Origin: Fasciola hepatica
Taxonomy: Eukaryota > Platyhelminthes > Trematoda > Plagiorchiida > Fasciolidae
DNA length: 64,000 bases
Assembly: GCA_948099385.1 (NCBI GenBank)
Contig: CANUEZ040000180.1
Span: forward strand, 880,501-944,500
Reading direction: 5' to 3'
Part shown: positions 30,447 through 43,720 of the stretch, piece after piece
Position numbering within the stretch: position 1 is the stretch's first letter
Layout: every line of letters starts with the position of its first letter
The notes under the pieces: generated by a model
The model's database searches: none
Seen by the model: only the letters and a program-made list of their open reading frames with translations
Told to the model about the DNA's origin: nothing
Translations under genes and position numbers: made by a program

Positions 30447-31361
30447 GAACTTCCATATTATGCAATGAGTATTTTTCAGACATTAAATCAATCAGTGGAC
30501 CCATATGTGGTGAAGAGACCAAATCGGTTCCTAAATTTCTCTGCGAGACGCGCTGAGACTAACGCTGTTCTTCAGTTTTTTTAATGAACTGTGTACATCG
30601 AAATCAGAATCCGAAACCCTATTGGAAATCTCTCCGGCGACATCGGATCTGCCCAAATGGTAAGTCATTACGGCGTTGTGTGTTAAATCAGTGCGACACT
30701 TTACGTTCTAAACTATCGGAATACGAACGGAATATTTCACAACGTCAGCACTTCATAGACTGCTTGAATGAAGACTTGAAATTAACGTTTGTTAGTTACG
30801 CCGGAACTGTCCTGAAAAATCTCGAACAAGGAAGAAACAAAGTGCTGTGACGAAAGGGACGGAAGCCAAGACTCCTCCGTGTGTTTTTGCCTAATCAACC
30901 CAATCGGTATGTGCATAACTGCTCTAGCTTGCATTTGAGTGATCATATGATCGAGGCCTGATCACTTGGTCCTAAGTTCTGTATCCCCACGCGAAAACGT
31001 GACAAGTTTGATTACGAGATGCATTTCGGAACTGTATATTCTTAGACTCGAGAATTGATGCCAGCATCTAATGAAGCGTAGAGGAACTCAAGTCAACCCT
31101 AGTGAACACTTACTATTCATATCGAACTACAAGGGCCAGTCAAAAAAGAACATTTAGATGCAGTGAAGGAACTGTTGAATAATAAAGATATCTTGCTGAA
31201 CAGACCTGACAAAGTTAGCAGAATAGTGGTGATGGACAGATGTGACTACATTGGAAATCTCACAGCAATTCTGAATGATGAAACCAGATTCAGCACTAGT
31301 CCTGGTGAGACAGACTCAACTCAATAGACTGAGCGCCAGATAACAGCTACTTTGAACACAC

Positions 31362-32040
31362 ATGAGGGATGCCGGTTTCGTTTCAACTAAATTGTATGAG
31401 CAGCTAACACCCACGGCATCTACAATCCCCGGGCTGTACGAACTCCCCAAGATCCACAAACCTGAAACACCGATTCGTCCCATACTATCAATAACAAATT
31501 CACCCTACCATAATGTCGCTCGATTGTTATCTGAATTACTTGAACCAATCAGAAAACATGGCTATGCACAGTCTTAAGGACACATTTTATTTCATAGAGC
31601 GAATGAAAGCTGTCAATTTGAAGGACAAAACAATGTTTTCGCTTGACGTCGAGTCTCTATTCACGAATGTACCATTAGCAGAAACCGTCGACTTCGTGGT
31701 GAACTACATAAAAGAGGATAACATGAACGTCGATTTACCACTAGAAGGTTTGCGCGAGCTCTCGCTTCGATGTGCATTTAACATTCAGTTCCTATCTTAT
31801 GGAACGGGACGGTGTGGTTATGGGATCACCACTAGGTCCATTTCTTGCCGACACAATCCTCGCAGTTAGAAAGAACCAAGCTGAAGTCTACGATTGACAA
31901 CTTTGAACATTACTGTCGTTATGTGGATGACATATTTTGCGTGACTGACGTTGACTGTGACCAGATTTTGTGCAAACATTATTTAATGGGGCACAAAAAG
32001 CAATACGCTCTACAACTGAACGCGAAATAAACAATCAACT
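31362..32040 (+). pseudogene. Penelope-type reverse transcriptase pseudogene
   Basis: The RT is telomerase-like in class. Key blocks are PGLYELPKIHKPETPIRP (fingers), MFSLDVESLFTNVPLAE (first catalytic Asp in LDVESLFTNVP) and CRYVDDIFCVTDVDCDQ (YVDD). Frameshifts near 31560 and 31850, and lost sequence around FNIQFLSYG, disable it. Confidence 0.82.
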
Positions 32041-32494
32041 ACCGTTTCTCGATGTGACTCTCACGAGAATGGAGGATGGTTGGATCCAGCGAAGTGTGCA
32101 CCGAAAACAAACGTGAAGCGGCCAGTTTCCCAATTTCAGCAGTTTCGTTAGTGTGCAACAGAAGTGAAACTATACGGCCTTCAGAGCGAGGAAAATTTGT
32201 TCTGCAGAGACTTTGGATGACGAATTGATGCTAATAAGAAACAGCCTATGTGAAAACAGTTACCTGGATCGGTTTATCGAAAGAAATCTTATCGAAAGAG
32301 CGCCGAAAGTCCCTGTGGAAATCGTAAGGAAGAAAGATCTTTATATTAGCTTGCCATTTAAAGGCGATAATGTTAGTGAAATCTTAAACCGTCGACTGGG
32401 GAGGGAAATTCAAAATACGTTCAATGCCGCCAAACTACGTTGTGTGTATCGGGGTGCTCCTCTAATCTAGATTCAGAGCAAGGATAAACTGCCG

Positions 32495-32902
32495 ATGCTG
32501 ACCTCATCAATGATCTTATACTCTTTCGGATGCGTTTGTAAAGCATCTTATATAGGTCGAACGGCACGACAGCTGACAACTCGAATTAAAGAGCGTCATC
32601 CGCGCTGGTTGAGTCAAGGACAAACTGGATCGATAAATAGCGCAATCTTAGCACATTTGGTTGACACTGGACATCAGGTGAATCCGGAAGCTGCTTTAAA
32701 CGTTCCTTACTGTGTCACCCCAAACAAATGCAAAGGTGTTCAGTTGCGCACTCTACCGATAGCCGAGGTAATTGGAATAAGGAAGTTGTCCCCTGACCTG
32801 TGCGCCCAAAAGTGTTTGGTCCGGGCACTCCAACTCCCATGGCCCAAGATTGAACAAGGCCGCATGAATCTACCGTCCAGTTACCTAGAGGGCATCAGCT
32901 AG
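32495..32902 (+). pseudogene. GIY-YIG endonuclease domain of the Penelope element
   Basis: A 135-codon frame with FGCVCKASYIGRTARQLTTR: the YIG half of the signature and the following catalytic Arg are present, with a conserved I-K-E-R-H-P after it and a Glu in IAEVIGIRK. The upstream cysteine-containing GCVC segment is typical of Penelope GIY-YIG domains. This domain is intact even though the RT is not; it is out of frame with it. Confidence 0.8.
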
Positions 32903-33069
32903 ATAAACCAATCACGTGGTAAGGATAATTTGACTGACAAACCCTGCCTATAATTGGTGTTTATTTCGATGTCTATGTTCATGATCTTTTTTCTGATGTC
33001 CACTATGTAATCTGTAAATGGTTTGAGAATGCATTACTGGAAAAAATTGTTTCGCCGATTTGGACTTCA

Positions 33070-33940
33070 ATACCGATTTCGTGTGGACAGTCGGACGACC
33101 TATTTTGGCTGGTGCAAGAAAATCTCAAAGCTATCTACTACCAATGTCATCAGTAAACAAAATAGAAATGCGAAACGCTCGAGGATAGCTCATTATTCTT
33201 GAACACGCTGTATCCCGTTTTCCCATGGAGCTACTGGATGAAAACGTTGCGATTGCAAAAGCATCGTAAGATCTTGGCCGTATCTCAGACCAGTCGAATT
33301 GATGATATTGACGACTTGCTGAATCTGTCAGCATTCAGTTTATAAATAGTGCACAGTGAGTGTTGGTTTTTGTAATGCGGAACAGGTGGATGACGCTACC
33401 ACCTTTGGATGGATGACACTGTGACCTCGATTCGGTGTATTGATGGAATGTCTTGGTTCGTGAATTTTGTGGTACTCTGGAAGTGACGATTTTAGAATGG
33501 CTTATTGTTGTTTTTAGGGCGGAGAAACGAAAACACAGCATCACCCTAAGATTGAGGTAACTATATCCATTTGACTTGAGGTTAAGCAGTTGTTAACTCA
33601 AGTGAATCATGTGTAACTCCGGGTGAAGCTGTCAAGTTTTTCACAGGTATTAACGTGCAAATCACATATCTTCTTGCTCATTTAAGAAAATACCATTTGG
33701 GAGATTCACGACTGACTACATGGATACCTCGAATCCTGCATTGATAACATGCAAAATATCACGACGAAGAAATTGAATAAATTTTGTAAACGTCGTTGAG
33801 AAACAAAGAAAAAAGTGAATGTCCATTTAATGCAGCATTAATTAAAAATACCCGAGTGAGGCATCAGAACACTCGGTAGAGAACGAGATTGTTTTCGGTG
33901 CTTCACAACTGGCTAAATACAGCACGCTTTATACGTATTA
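33070..33940. other. Intergenic sequence without recognised features
   Basis: AT-rich sequence after the Penelope element with stops in all frames and no repeat shared within the window. Confidence 0.4.
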
Positions 33941-33949
33941 AAATTAAGA

Positions 33950-34231
33950 TCATAGAAGAAAGAACAAGAACATAGGTAACCACGGTGACAAAAAATGGCA
34001 GTTTCGTGTCCACGTAGTTACGGTACTATCGGTGTCACGAGAGAAAGTGTGTGTTGATAACCGTGATGCAGAACTGACTGAACTATCAAATTTGGAATAT
34101 AAGTCAGCATGATTCGCGCACGCAATTGACAACATGAGAATATCAGTGCTTAACGTCATGCCGAGGTACTTAGTAGGTTGAACTCCGTTTGATTGAATGG
34201 TGCGTGGAGTATACTCATCATTCGAAGTCAT
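33950..34231 (-). mobile_element. Possible CR1-type RT C-terminal remnant, minus strand
   Basis: The minus frame contains SNGVQPTKYLGMTLSTDILM, like the K-Y-L-G-V-T block after the catalytic site in CR1-type RTs, then CANHADLYSKFDSSVSSASR. No RT core precedes it, so the call rests on one block. Confidence 0.35.
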
Positions 34232-34259
34232 GAGTGAGACCGGTTAAATATATATAATC

Positions 34260-37200
34260 AAAAATTATTTAGGGGTTGAGCGAAAGATCACTTTTTTCGA
34301 AATAGCTCGCAATGTCTTGAAGAATATCACAAACAGTAGATAAATTCCCGTTCGTTTAATACATTAGGAGAAATAATGACGACATCAGCATAATTACATT
34401 CCCGAGGGAGCCAGACAGGAGGTTGATAACTTCGATGTGGGGAAAGAGCGAATGCGCAGGAACTTGAAGTACGCGAGATTCATTAATTAGGAATCCAGAC
34501 AACCTGCAGGCATTCTAATGAAATATGCACCCATCAGTATAAACAGAACTGTTTTGCAGTTTATGTTCAGAGTGGTTAGTTGATATATGTCATATCGTTC
34601 TATTTGGTTGACATTTCAGTGGCGCGTGTGTGTGTGTGTTTTTTTGATTCAAAGGAAATTACCGATGCTCTAGAAGACGCTCATTTTCTCGGAATAATCG
34701 AGGCCACTGCATTTCGATCGACGGCACCTCATTGAGGGATTTTCTCATGGGTCACTAACTGAATATTGACTGCTGGCAAATGTGTCAGTAGTGAAACCTT
34801 GAGTTCGACTAAAATGAAGCGATCACCGAAATTTTGGTTTGTCTTTACTGCCTACTTAGTTCCTAATCACAGAGTTTGATGTCTAGATCGCAAATGTTCC
34901 AACACAGACAGCCGAAATTGCATTCTCAGTGGTCAGCACACCAACAGCCGTCTTGAAAACCACTCAGCGCTTCCATTGAGCTTGTGTGTTGATTTGATTC
35001 TTGATGCGACATGATGAACCAGTTTGCAAAAATGGTTCTAAGCCGTACACGAAATGTACGTCGTATTCGCATTGCCTTCTTCATACAACAAAGATGCTGC
35101 CTAAGTGCAGGGTTGATCATATGTGATTCACTCATTTTATCTGCCTTTAAGATGGTTTTAATATGCCCGGGAAATAAATCTGACATTCTCCCAGTGTTAA
35201 AATACCAACTTTACGCACACCGGATGGCTGAGGTGGGTGGTTCAGACTGTTGGTGGTGGAATTAGTCAACGAGAGCAAACACGTGTTTTATAATTACCAA
35301 CGAGTTTTCAGCCAAAAATCTAAAGGCTTACCAACAAGAATAGGGGATCAACTTCCTGGTAAGTGGAGTGGAATAAGGAGAATGATTTTCGTATTATTGC
35401 AGACTTCGTCAATTTTCTGTATTCCTCTTTAGTGGGTCTAGAAAACCTGTGCGAGGTTTATCGCATATAGGAGCCACCAAAACTTTGAAACGAACGAATT
35501 TTCGGTTGGATACAGTAATAAAGGAAGACTGATGAAGGTTTTTGAGCCATCTAAGCGTTACTAGATGAAAATTAACAAAAATCTGTACGATACAAATTTG
35601 AGACTCACCTTGCCAACCTTATTTGGGGGATAAAATGCCTCTATATGAAAAACAAATTTGAGTGCTAATTCTCATGTGACTTGAATGTGGTTCAGTGAAA
35701 TCCACAAAGCTGTCTATAAACCACTGTCTTTGATCAGCATTAGAATCCTCCTTCACCACGGGCTGTGTCAACCCTAGCGGTGCTGTCCACTTTGGCCACT
35801 GAGGAAATTGGAATGGAAATTGAAGACCGGAATTCATGTTTAAATATTTTTCAAACCCCGCCGCTGAATGTGACTGGATGCATTGATCTGTCGACTGAGT
35901 CAGTGTAAGCCGAAAATATCTGTGGTCTGTGATCAGTACCCAGTTCAGTTCTTTCAACAAATGATCCCTCCAATCCGTGCTCTGACTTTGGATGTTACTA
36001 CGCAGCGTTGGTCATTCGAAATTCGGGCTGTCAGAGAAATAATGAGGAAGAAACGAGCGAAAAAGAAAGTTGTCACTGGAAATCACTTGGACGCAGAAAG
36101 CGTTTCAATGCAACTGCGTTACTGACCATGGCACTTACATACCTGATAAGTATGGTAATTTTCGAAAATAAGCTTTGATTCAGGGGAATATGTTTGCCTT
36201 TTTTTACTAAACCATATATCACCCTTGGTATGCATGTTCGTTGTTTTGTGTGTACGTACGTGAGTATGCGTGTCCCTAGGTGCCATATACCTGATGACAA
36301 GTGTTAGGGAGATCTCGGTGCAAACTACCAAGAGAAAAAACATGCAGTGGGCAAGTCTTTAATCTATCTTTCTCTTTCAGTCGCATGAAGAATATGCGTA
36401 ACTGCACACCTTGCATTTCAAATGAATTCGAACAAAAAGCCTGACGGTTCATGTGGTCAGATAAAGATCTGCCTGTTGAAAGGTCAGTCTGTTTCGGAAT
36501 CTCCGTTTCGTATTGATCACAATATAAGTTGCTGATCAATTGAACCGAATTACGGCCTGAACGTCGCGGGCATCATCGATATTTTCCAGATCATTTTTTG
36601 GATAAGCAAATACAGTTTATCAAGGAGTGGTAAACTTTCATCGCTGCACTAAGAATGAGCTACTTTTTTCTTTGGGTCCGGGGTTGAAAAGTAAACGTGT
36701 GAAACATTCCAGTAACGTGGACTGACCCATGTGATTCATACAATACTTTCTACTAACAGGTATTGATAATTTGAATTGTGCTCAGAAAACACATAGTCGT
36801 AGGTATGCATGGATGCGAGGTAACAAAATATCCTTTCAACATTTCTATTCATATGGCTTTCAGAAACGATGCTCCGCCTGCCACATTTGAGATTATTTAT
36901 CGGACAAATTCTTCAGAGCAAACGTGTGTTACGAATCGACCCAATTGTGTCTCTTGGTAATGCAGGCTTGTTCCGAAGTGTTGATTGTTTGCTATCAGCT
37001 ATCAGTCATCACCGTCTATGTTGGCGACGTTCGCGAATTGTCAACTGCATATATTTCATGAACATTTTCGAAACCGCGTGGGCCAATTATTCGCAGGTGT
37101 ACTTTCATCATCCTACAATACACCCGACGCTGCCGTACCCGTGACTACAACCCAGGTTTGACTGGGAAAACAGCGTTTAATCCAAATTGTAATGTGGCAT

Positions 37201-37277
37201 CGGTAGTATGGACTTCTCTTCTCGGAAATCAACAACTGACTGTTTCCCAACTGCTCATAGTCACATACGCATACATA

Positions 37278-37280
<3 letters not shown>
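34260..37280. other. Intergenic sequence without recognised genes
   Basis: Three kilobases of AT-rich DNA. Frames at 35619-35960 (minus, 113 codons, with QWPKWTAPLGLTQPVV) and 36869-37144 (plus, 91 codons) are the longest; I do not recognise either, and splice-like sites around them are no better than chance. Confidence 0.4.

Positions 37281-37281
<1 letters not shown>

Positions 37282-37338
<57 letters not shown>
37282..37338. repeat. (CA)n microsatellite
   Basis: A run of about 28 CA units on the + strand. Confidence 0.97.
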
Positions 37339-37340
<2 letters not shown>

Positions 37341-37839
37341 AGTCCTGTTTCAGTATGTACGTCCTCTCCTTCACGTCTGACACCGTGTTTTGACTCGTGT
37401 TTACTCGCCAATGTTATCCGTTGCGCGCCATCATTGCCGAAAATTGTACCTAATTGTTATCGTTCCTTTCACTTGTCATCGGTCTTTTTCGATTGGCTCC
37501 AGCCTGTCCCCAACAGTGTTCTGCGCTTGTCGTACCGCACATTGTTGAATAGTATGACTGATTGATTTGTTGTTTGCTGATCCCAGGTGCACATTTATGA
37601 AGTCAGCTGGCTGTACATGTATCATGCACCTTGACAAACTGGTTCATTTACAGGTTTGTTCCTCTTCTCCTTCTGTACTATTCACAGCACTCGATCTGAT
37701 AGAACATACTGAAATCGCTCCAACGCAGAACTACGCAAACTGATATAGTAAGAAGACTAATGATGCGGAATCGCAAATCCATTCTATTGCTGAATAAACC
37801 TGTATAAATATGTTAATTCAAAGAAAATAATTGGTAGAC

Positions 37840-37973
37840 TGCAAGCTGACCAATCACAGCGATCTTTTGTTGCACCTGTTCACCGTGATTCTAACTGGTT
37901 GAAGTCGCTTAGCGTATATAGTCAAGAATCTAAACCAGGCCTTGTCCTGTGTGGTGCTTGCTGAATCAGTACA
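37840..37973 (-). repeat. 3' LTR of the split gypsy element (134 bp)
   Basis: Begins TG and ends CA on the plus strand (TGCAAGCTGACCAATCACAG ... GAATCAGTACA). It matches 51453-51585 across its length with many substitutions. The internal side (37974-37990) reads on the minus strand GAGAGAGGAAGG, a polypurine tract in the right place. Confidence 0.75.
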
Positions 37974-37984
37974 ACCTTCCTCTC

Positions 37985-40640
37985 TCAAGAGCTCCTAATC
38001 AGTTTGTTTCGCCTGTTGTAATGGTCTTCGAACTGGAGCTGGTGGATGTGGTTGGGCCTCTTCCGCATTCTCCTCCTACGGCGGAGATGATGGGTGATCG
38101 AATTCAGCACCATGGTCTTTTGCATCCTCGGTCGACAGTTTGAAGAGAATTTAGCTGAGATGGCCCCGACGTACTGATGCATCATCCAGGTTCTTAGTCT
38201 CGATAATAGGTTAATCAAGTTGTCTGGTGGTGGGTCCGCGAGTTGGTCGAAGTTTGCTGACGTGAAAGTGTGTGAAGCCGCTGGAACCAAGGTATATCGG
38301 TGACGACCGCAGTCTTCTAGACCTACATGTAACAGTGGGACTCTAGTAGATGGTCTCATGCACCGCGTCCTTGTATTGCAGTAGAAAACTGATTGGACGC
38401 CTCAAAGTCAGGCAATGTTCTCAGTTTGGCTGATACTGGAGCACTTTCCACGGAGCTTACCAAATTCTCTGCTGCATTTCTTGAGCAAAAGGGGCATGAG
38501 AGATACGCAGAGGCTGACATCCGATCTTGACTAGTCAACTTTTTCATTTCCGCTGCACAGAACTGTGATCCGTTATGAGTGATCAGAACTTGTGTAATTC
38601 CTTCCCGACTGAAACATTTTAGTAGCGCTTCAATCACGAAGGAAATAGTTGGTGTACTCGTCAGGAACAGCCCCGGCCTTTTGGAGTATGAATCTTTCCG
38701 CACTAGGATGTGGTATCGGTTCAAGAATGGGTCACAGAATTCAGGGTGCACCCCTTGCCACGGAATGTAACTTTTGGGCCACAGTTTTCCGGCCACCAAT
38801 ACATCTGTCGAGCCAGTGACTTAACTTTATCTATGCCTAGGTAGCCTTTATGCAGTTCATCCAAAACCGACTTGCGCAACAGAGGTGGCATGACAAGTTG
38901 GTCGCTACGACAAGGCACTCTGTCTGGTTGTTCTCTGGATTCACCTCTCGGCACAAAATATTGAGGATACTTCCGCTTCACCTCGGATTGCCACCCCTTC
39001 CCGATGGTCGACATCGCTGATTAGTAGTATCGTTTTGTCTGCTTCCTCAATTCTTCCGTTCACACAGGAGCGCCCGGTGAAACCAAATGGTATTGCTCAG
39101 CCACTGCGAACTGTGAGTATCGTAGAATTGTCTTGGCGGTTTGATGCAGAATACGGTAGTTCTAGGCAGCCTAGGCAAGACTTCATCGCAGAACCATAGC
39201 AGCTGTGGATCTGGCAATGGAATTTTCTGGGTTATATAAGAACTGAAGAGCTTAATAGTCTGTGACAGCCGTGACATTGAGTGCAGACAAGCACTTATGC
39301 ATTCGGTGAAAGCTTCCCTGTGCGTCTGGGAATAACCCCTCTCTGCAGCACTCAGATGACTCAAAATACAGACTGCTGGACATTCTTCATGCTCCAGAAT
39401 TGCTTTAATCCCAATATCAGACAAATCAGTAATGAAAAGGATTCGTTTAGATGATGTGAATGGGGGTAGTACTGGTCAATCGATATCCCGTATTGTCTTT
39501 TCATATTGCTCGTTTCGTTGCCACATGTCAGACGACTGGGTCAGGAACAATGGCTGGGCTTGTGTTTCAGAGTTCAGAACGAAGCACGAATAGTTCTGCC
39601 GAAGCCCCAGGATTGTCCGTAAGTGTACCTGATTCTTAGGTGACTGGGTTTCAACCAGTGGTTTGAAACGATTTGAATCCAGCTGGTATCCGTTAGCATT
39701 AACAGTAAAACCTAGGAAATTTAATTTGGTGACACAGAATTTGCACTTCTTGACTATTATCGATATGTTCCGCTCCACAAACCTCTCTAGCAGCTGTGGC
39801 AATTGGCGATCATGTTCTTCAAAAATAAGCGCATGATCCTGACATGCCATCATCTCATCGACACCACATATCACCTCGTCAACTACAACTTAGAATAGCC
39901 CGGTCGACATGTGCAGCTCGAACGGCAAGAAATTGTATTAAAACATGCCCCATGGAGAGTTGATGATTTGTTAGTGGTTTGGAGCGGCATTTGCAAGTAT
40001 TCATCAGCCAAGCCAATTTATGAAAAGCATTTCTTACCCAGTACTCAATTCATGAAGTCTTCCGGCTCCCCAGTAGTTGCCGTGCACTTCCGCAGCCGCG
40101 AATGCAGAGTTAACCGGTATTCGCTGCGAATTCCAGGTGTCTATCCATCGCTCTTCATCACCATCACTCTGGGAGTCACCCAAGTGAATAAAGTCACACT
40201 AGTAACGAAACTGTTTTATTCCATCTGCGCCAGCGCCTTCAGAACATCCTCTCGCTGGTCGTACGACAATACTCGTCGCTTCAGGAATACTGGATCCCTA
40301 TCAACGTCCAACTTCACGAGTTCAATCGCCATGCATCTTTTGTTGTCGGGGCATTGCGGGTTCAACCTCTGGAGAAAAAGGTAATCTGCCGGGGTGTCGG
40401 AAGTTGTCTTGAGGATTACTGATTTGTCTAATGCGCGCAGGGTCTTCAAAACCGGGGTCGAAGGACTGTCTACTGAAATCGGTAATAGTACTGGAACATA
40501 TTCGCGTTCCAGCGGAACCATCAGTGTAGTTTCGCCCAGCAGTGCAAGGTGATGGCACCGTGGATAAGCACGTCAGTGGGTTTTTTGGGCACTGCACCAG
40601 ACTCTAGTCCGGTGGTTCAGTGATTCGATGTAGACGAACC
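37985..40640 (-). pseudogene. Gypsy pol pseudogene: protease end, RT, RNase H, integrase
   Basis: On the minus strand from high to low coordinate: end of protease (PTDVLIHGAITLHCW near 40600); the RT start (40216-40521, with SVILKTTSDTPADYLFLQ); RT end (39476-39874, MICGVDEMMACQDHALIFEE, where the YVDD reads GVDE, then KCKFCVTKLNFLGFTVN); RNase H (39047-39424, LSAAERGYSQTHREAF); integrase zinc-finger side (38721-39014, LLRKSVLDELHKGYLGIDK, MYWWPEN); integrase core (38356-38799, ITQVLITHNGSQFCAAE, D-N-G-S reading H-N-G-S); and a C-terminal tail to 37985. Frameshifts and two damaged catalytic sites make it dead. Confidence 0.82.
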
Positions 40641-43600
40641 CCAAATCCTTTGTCAGAGAAAGCGAAATCAGTAAACTACGTGTACTACAAAAAAATCACG
40701 ATGAAGTCCTGATAAATTCATATCTAAATTTTTGAGCTGTCCGGCACCAGTGTACAGACCAGCCATTGGAGATCAAATTTCCCGTCAAAAGGGGTAGAAA
40801 GCGCGTGTAGGCTGGGTCGAGACCAAAAGTCAAACAATGATCAAAGGGGCGGGTAATTATGAGACAAATGAAGAAGAATGAGCAATCACGATCAGCACTT
40901 GAATGTCAGTTCAGGATGAGGGATACAAACAGGGAGTGAAAATGGTCCCGACAAACAAACAACGCAAACGTTCATTGAACTGACAGCACAGTAGGTGGGA
41001 ATCGTGGTTACAGATACATTTCATTTCAGGCAGAATGACATCCTTGTTTGTTAGGACATGTGCTAGATAAGCAACAACAGAATTCCTGTGCAGAGACAAT
41101 CAGCAGGGAAGCAGTTTATACCAACACCGGATCAATGCATGGGACTGACAAAGAGTAAGACCAAAACGCAATGGGTGCGGAGCATGATAAAGGGCTTTCA
41201 GTGCAAACGTAATGGATGGTGTTGTGTGGCTAGTGCGTAGCTACAAGATTAGGTCATTTAAGTTTATACGAGAAACAAGACTGATGATGCGTTAACTTCT
41301 GCGAAGAGTGGTGAAATCCTCTTTTAGTAATCATGGGAAAATGACTAGAGAACAATAGATAATAAATGATATACACTGTTTTGCAAAAGTGAAAATAACA
41401 GACTTTGGAGCATTAAATTACCGTAGTTTTCTGATTTTGATACGATCAACAAAGCAGTTTTACGGCTATGATTTCAATGTGTAAAGACCAACGAAGATTA
41501 TGCTGCAGCGTAACATCCAGATATTTTACATGGTTAGTACGTGCGAGGGGAATGGAATTAACGTGGAAGTGTCTTCAATGAACCGGAACGAGTGATGCAA
41601 AAATACACTCTTGACGTTTATCACCGTCCAACAGGAGACCAAACTGATTAGAAAACTTCTAAATACGTATAATTTTACAGCGAATTCGTCGAAGTTTGAT
41701 CAATTTGAGACAGAACTAGGCAAAACAAAATCATCAGTATATTTGAAGATGCTGGTTGGATGGGAGACAGGCAAATCACTAATGATTGTTGAAAACAAAC
41801 ACGGAGGCAGAACAGCTCCTTGAAGTACACCGGCACTGGCGAACAGATATTCGGAGACTTTACTGCCTTCTTTGGTGCATTGTGTTCTTCCAGAGTAACA
41901 TTTTAAACAATTTAGTAAATGAGCTGGGCAGCCAAAAGATTTTAGTTTTTCGAGAAGAAGCGAGCATGGTTCACTTTCAAAGGCGGACGTGTAGTCAAGA
42001 AAAGCACATCTGGCTGACTTTCTGGAATGGTTGAAAGGTTTATCAATGTGGTGCACAAAGGACGCTACTATATCAACTGTAGAGCTCCTGGGATTGTGCG
42101 CAAGTTGTAAATCTTCGATTGGGCTTCTCATCGTGGTTTGAAGACGTCGGAGCACAGAGCGCTTTGCTAGTTTCAATGCAGACGAGGATAGGGCTATTTG
42201 TAGATACTTCTTGTGTTCAGTATGGCTATAGAGTTGTTTTGACATGGAATAATTATGACAGGACGCCAACAATCAGGAGTGGAATGTGATTCCAGTGAAC
42301 TGATGATTATCAAAGTCACCAGATCATGTAGACAGCCCACACCATATCTGAGCAGCCCAGGTGTAGGACTGTCTGGACCAGTCGACCTAGTTATCTTCGT
42401 TGATTTAAGTAACTTGAGAACGTCTGTGGTTGATACCACTTGCAATTCAGGTAAGACAGACAACAAGAAAGTGGGAAGAGGGGAGTCTGATTGTCGAAGA
42501 AATCGGACATTGAAACGGTCTACATCTAAACTCACCTTTGGGGGTTTTCCTGTCCGACCACAGAGAAGCTTCATCCCCCGCCACCTGTGTTTGATATTCC
42601 GCGAGTTTAGGAACCGTAGGGAAGAACTGACATCAAGGAGTGTAATCTCACATTTTACCGAAAATGACAGTCATTGGAACCCAGGTTTGTTTTGCATCTT
42701 GGAGGCTGATTCCTTCCTCCTGTGTAGCTGCTTCAGGTGTGAAGGACCCTTGTCTTCCAGAATGGGTGTAAACAGTTTCCATGGGACAGCAAGTACTAAA
42801 AACCCGCTTAATCACTTGCGTTGTAAAAGTTACATAAAAATACATAAATGAACAGTCTTTTAACCACGATGCAACAAAAGACAATGAGCGGTGGACGAGT
42901 AATATACTAACCACGAAAACGGTTCTTTGCTTGAAGCCTGTCTGTTTGAAATGCGTGCGCTATAAATTACCTCGGTAAGAGTATATTTTAAGCCTAAGAT
43001 GTAAAATGCAGAGATCGCTGGCGCTAATGTGAGCACTTACTTGACAGACAAAAGTTCTGAGCGCTTGGTCACAATGTGGTCCACCTGGCAGTCTCCGCAA
43101 GTCGGAGTGTGAAAGATATTGAGAAGATTGAAAGAGGAAATATTGATGCATGATTGAAATCAGTCACTAGTGAGAAGATTCTCGTCAAGCTTAGACACAC
43201 TGCAAGGAACAAATGAATGGCAGAGAGTGTTAACTAAGGTTTATGAGTATCGTGGTACTAAGTAAATGCTGCTGATGATAACTTGACCGAAACGAGAGAA
43301 TCTAGGGCAACATGATAAAGATCGACAATGGATTCCACTCCATGAGCAGGAAGAAAATACGTAGGACTTGGCGCACTACTGAGACTTGACGTAGGTGGTA
43401 ATACCGTCACTTTTTTCTCGTAATGCTCACGGTCATGACTGAAGGAGGTAAAATCTATTCGAACCGCAGCCTCATTCATATTGTCATTCAGCCAAGTTTC
43501 TTGTGTGTGTGTTTCTAAATCTGCGGGCCATGAAGAGGTAGGTAAGATCCGACAGCTTACTACATACGGAATGCACGTTATTACATACGACACTGGAGAC

Positions 43601-43720
43601 AGTCATACTGCTTGGTGTTGTGCATTTAAGAGCAGCCTGCCAACCAGCTGTTTTGCATTTTTTCGCATGATGGCTCCAGTTTCAGACTTCAGATAGTGGG
43701 CATGCATTATGTTGTCCAAG
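40640..43720 (-). mobile_element. CR1-type non-LTR retrotransposon (endonuclease, RT), degraded, minus strand
   Basis: On the minus strand: an endonuclease start (43258-43593: ETHTQETWLNDNMNEAAVRI followed by DREHY), an RT start (42194-42574: LKLLKSTKITRSTGPDSPTP), RT core (41700-42272: RCAFLDYTSAFESEPCS, GVLQGAVLPPCLFSTIISDL, SIFKYTDDFVLP with YTDD at the catalytic site), then after frameshifts HVKYLDVTLQHNLRWSLHIE (about 41500), VCYFHFCKTVY (41370) and the C-terminal HRNSVVAYLAHVLTNKD (40911-41099). The A-L-P-Q-G..L-S-P and Y-x-D-D arrangement plus the K-Y-L-x-V-T block match CR1 elements such as schistosome SR1. The 3' end lies at the gypsy break point. Confidence 0.8.

Larger units (their letters stand above)
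30386..33068 (+). mobile_element. Penelope-like element with RT and GIY-YIG endonuclease, degraded
   Basis: Coding pieces in order on the + strand: an N-terminal region (30584-30850), a pre-RT region near 31140 (VKKEHLDAVKELLNNKD, PDKVSRIVVMD), RT blocks (31362-31577: YELPKIHKPETPIRPILS; 31513-31869: FSLDVESLFTNVPL), RYVDDIFCVTDVD (31845-32030, catalytic YVDD), a linker (32213-32467: LYISLPFKGDNVSEIL) and GIY-YIG (32495-32902: GCVCKASYIGRTARQL). Frames change at least five times. A 43-base direct repeat at 30411-30453 and 33027-33068 fits the pseudo-LTR organisation of Penelope elements. Trematode genomes are known to carry this class. Confidence 0.85.

Noticed and set aside
37158..37565. A 135-codon frame with a run of T-H repeats
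   Set aside because: The repeat is the (CA)n microsatellite; the rest shows no domain or exon borders.
37840..37973. Solo LTR
   Set aside because: Integrase remnants and a polypurine tract lie directly inside, and a matching LTR with gag lies at 51453.
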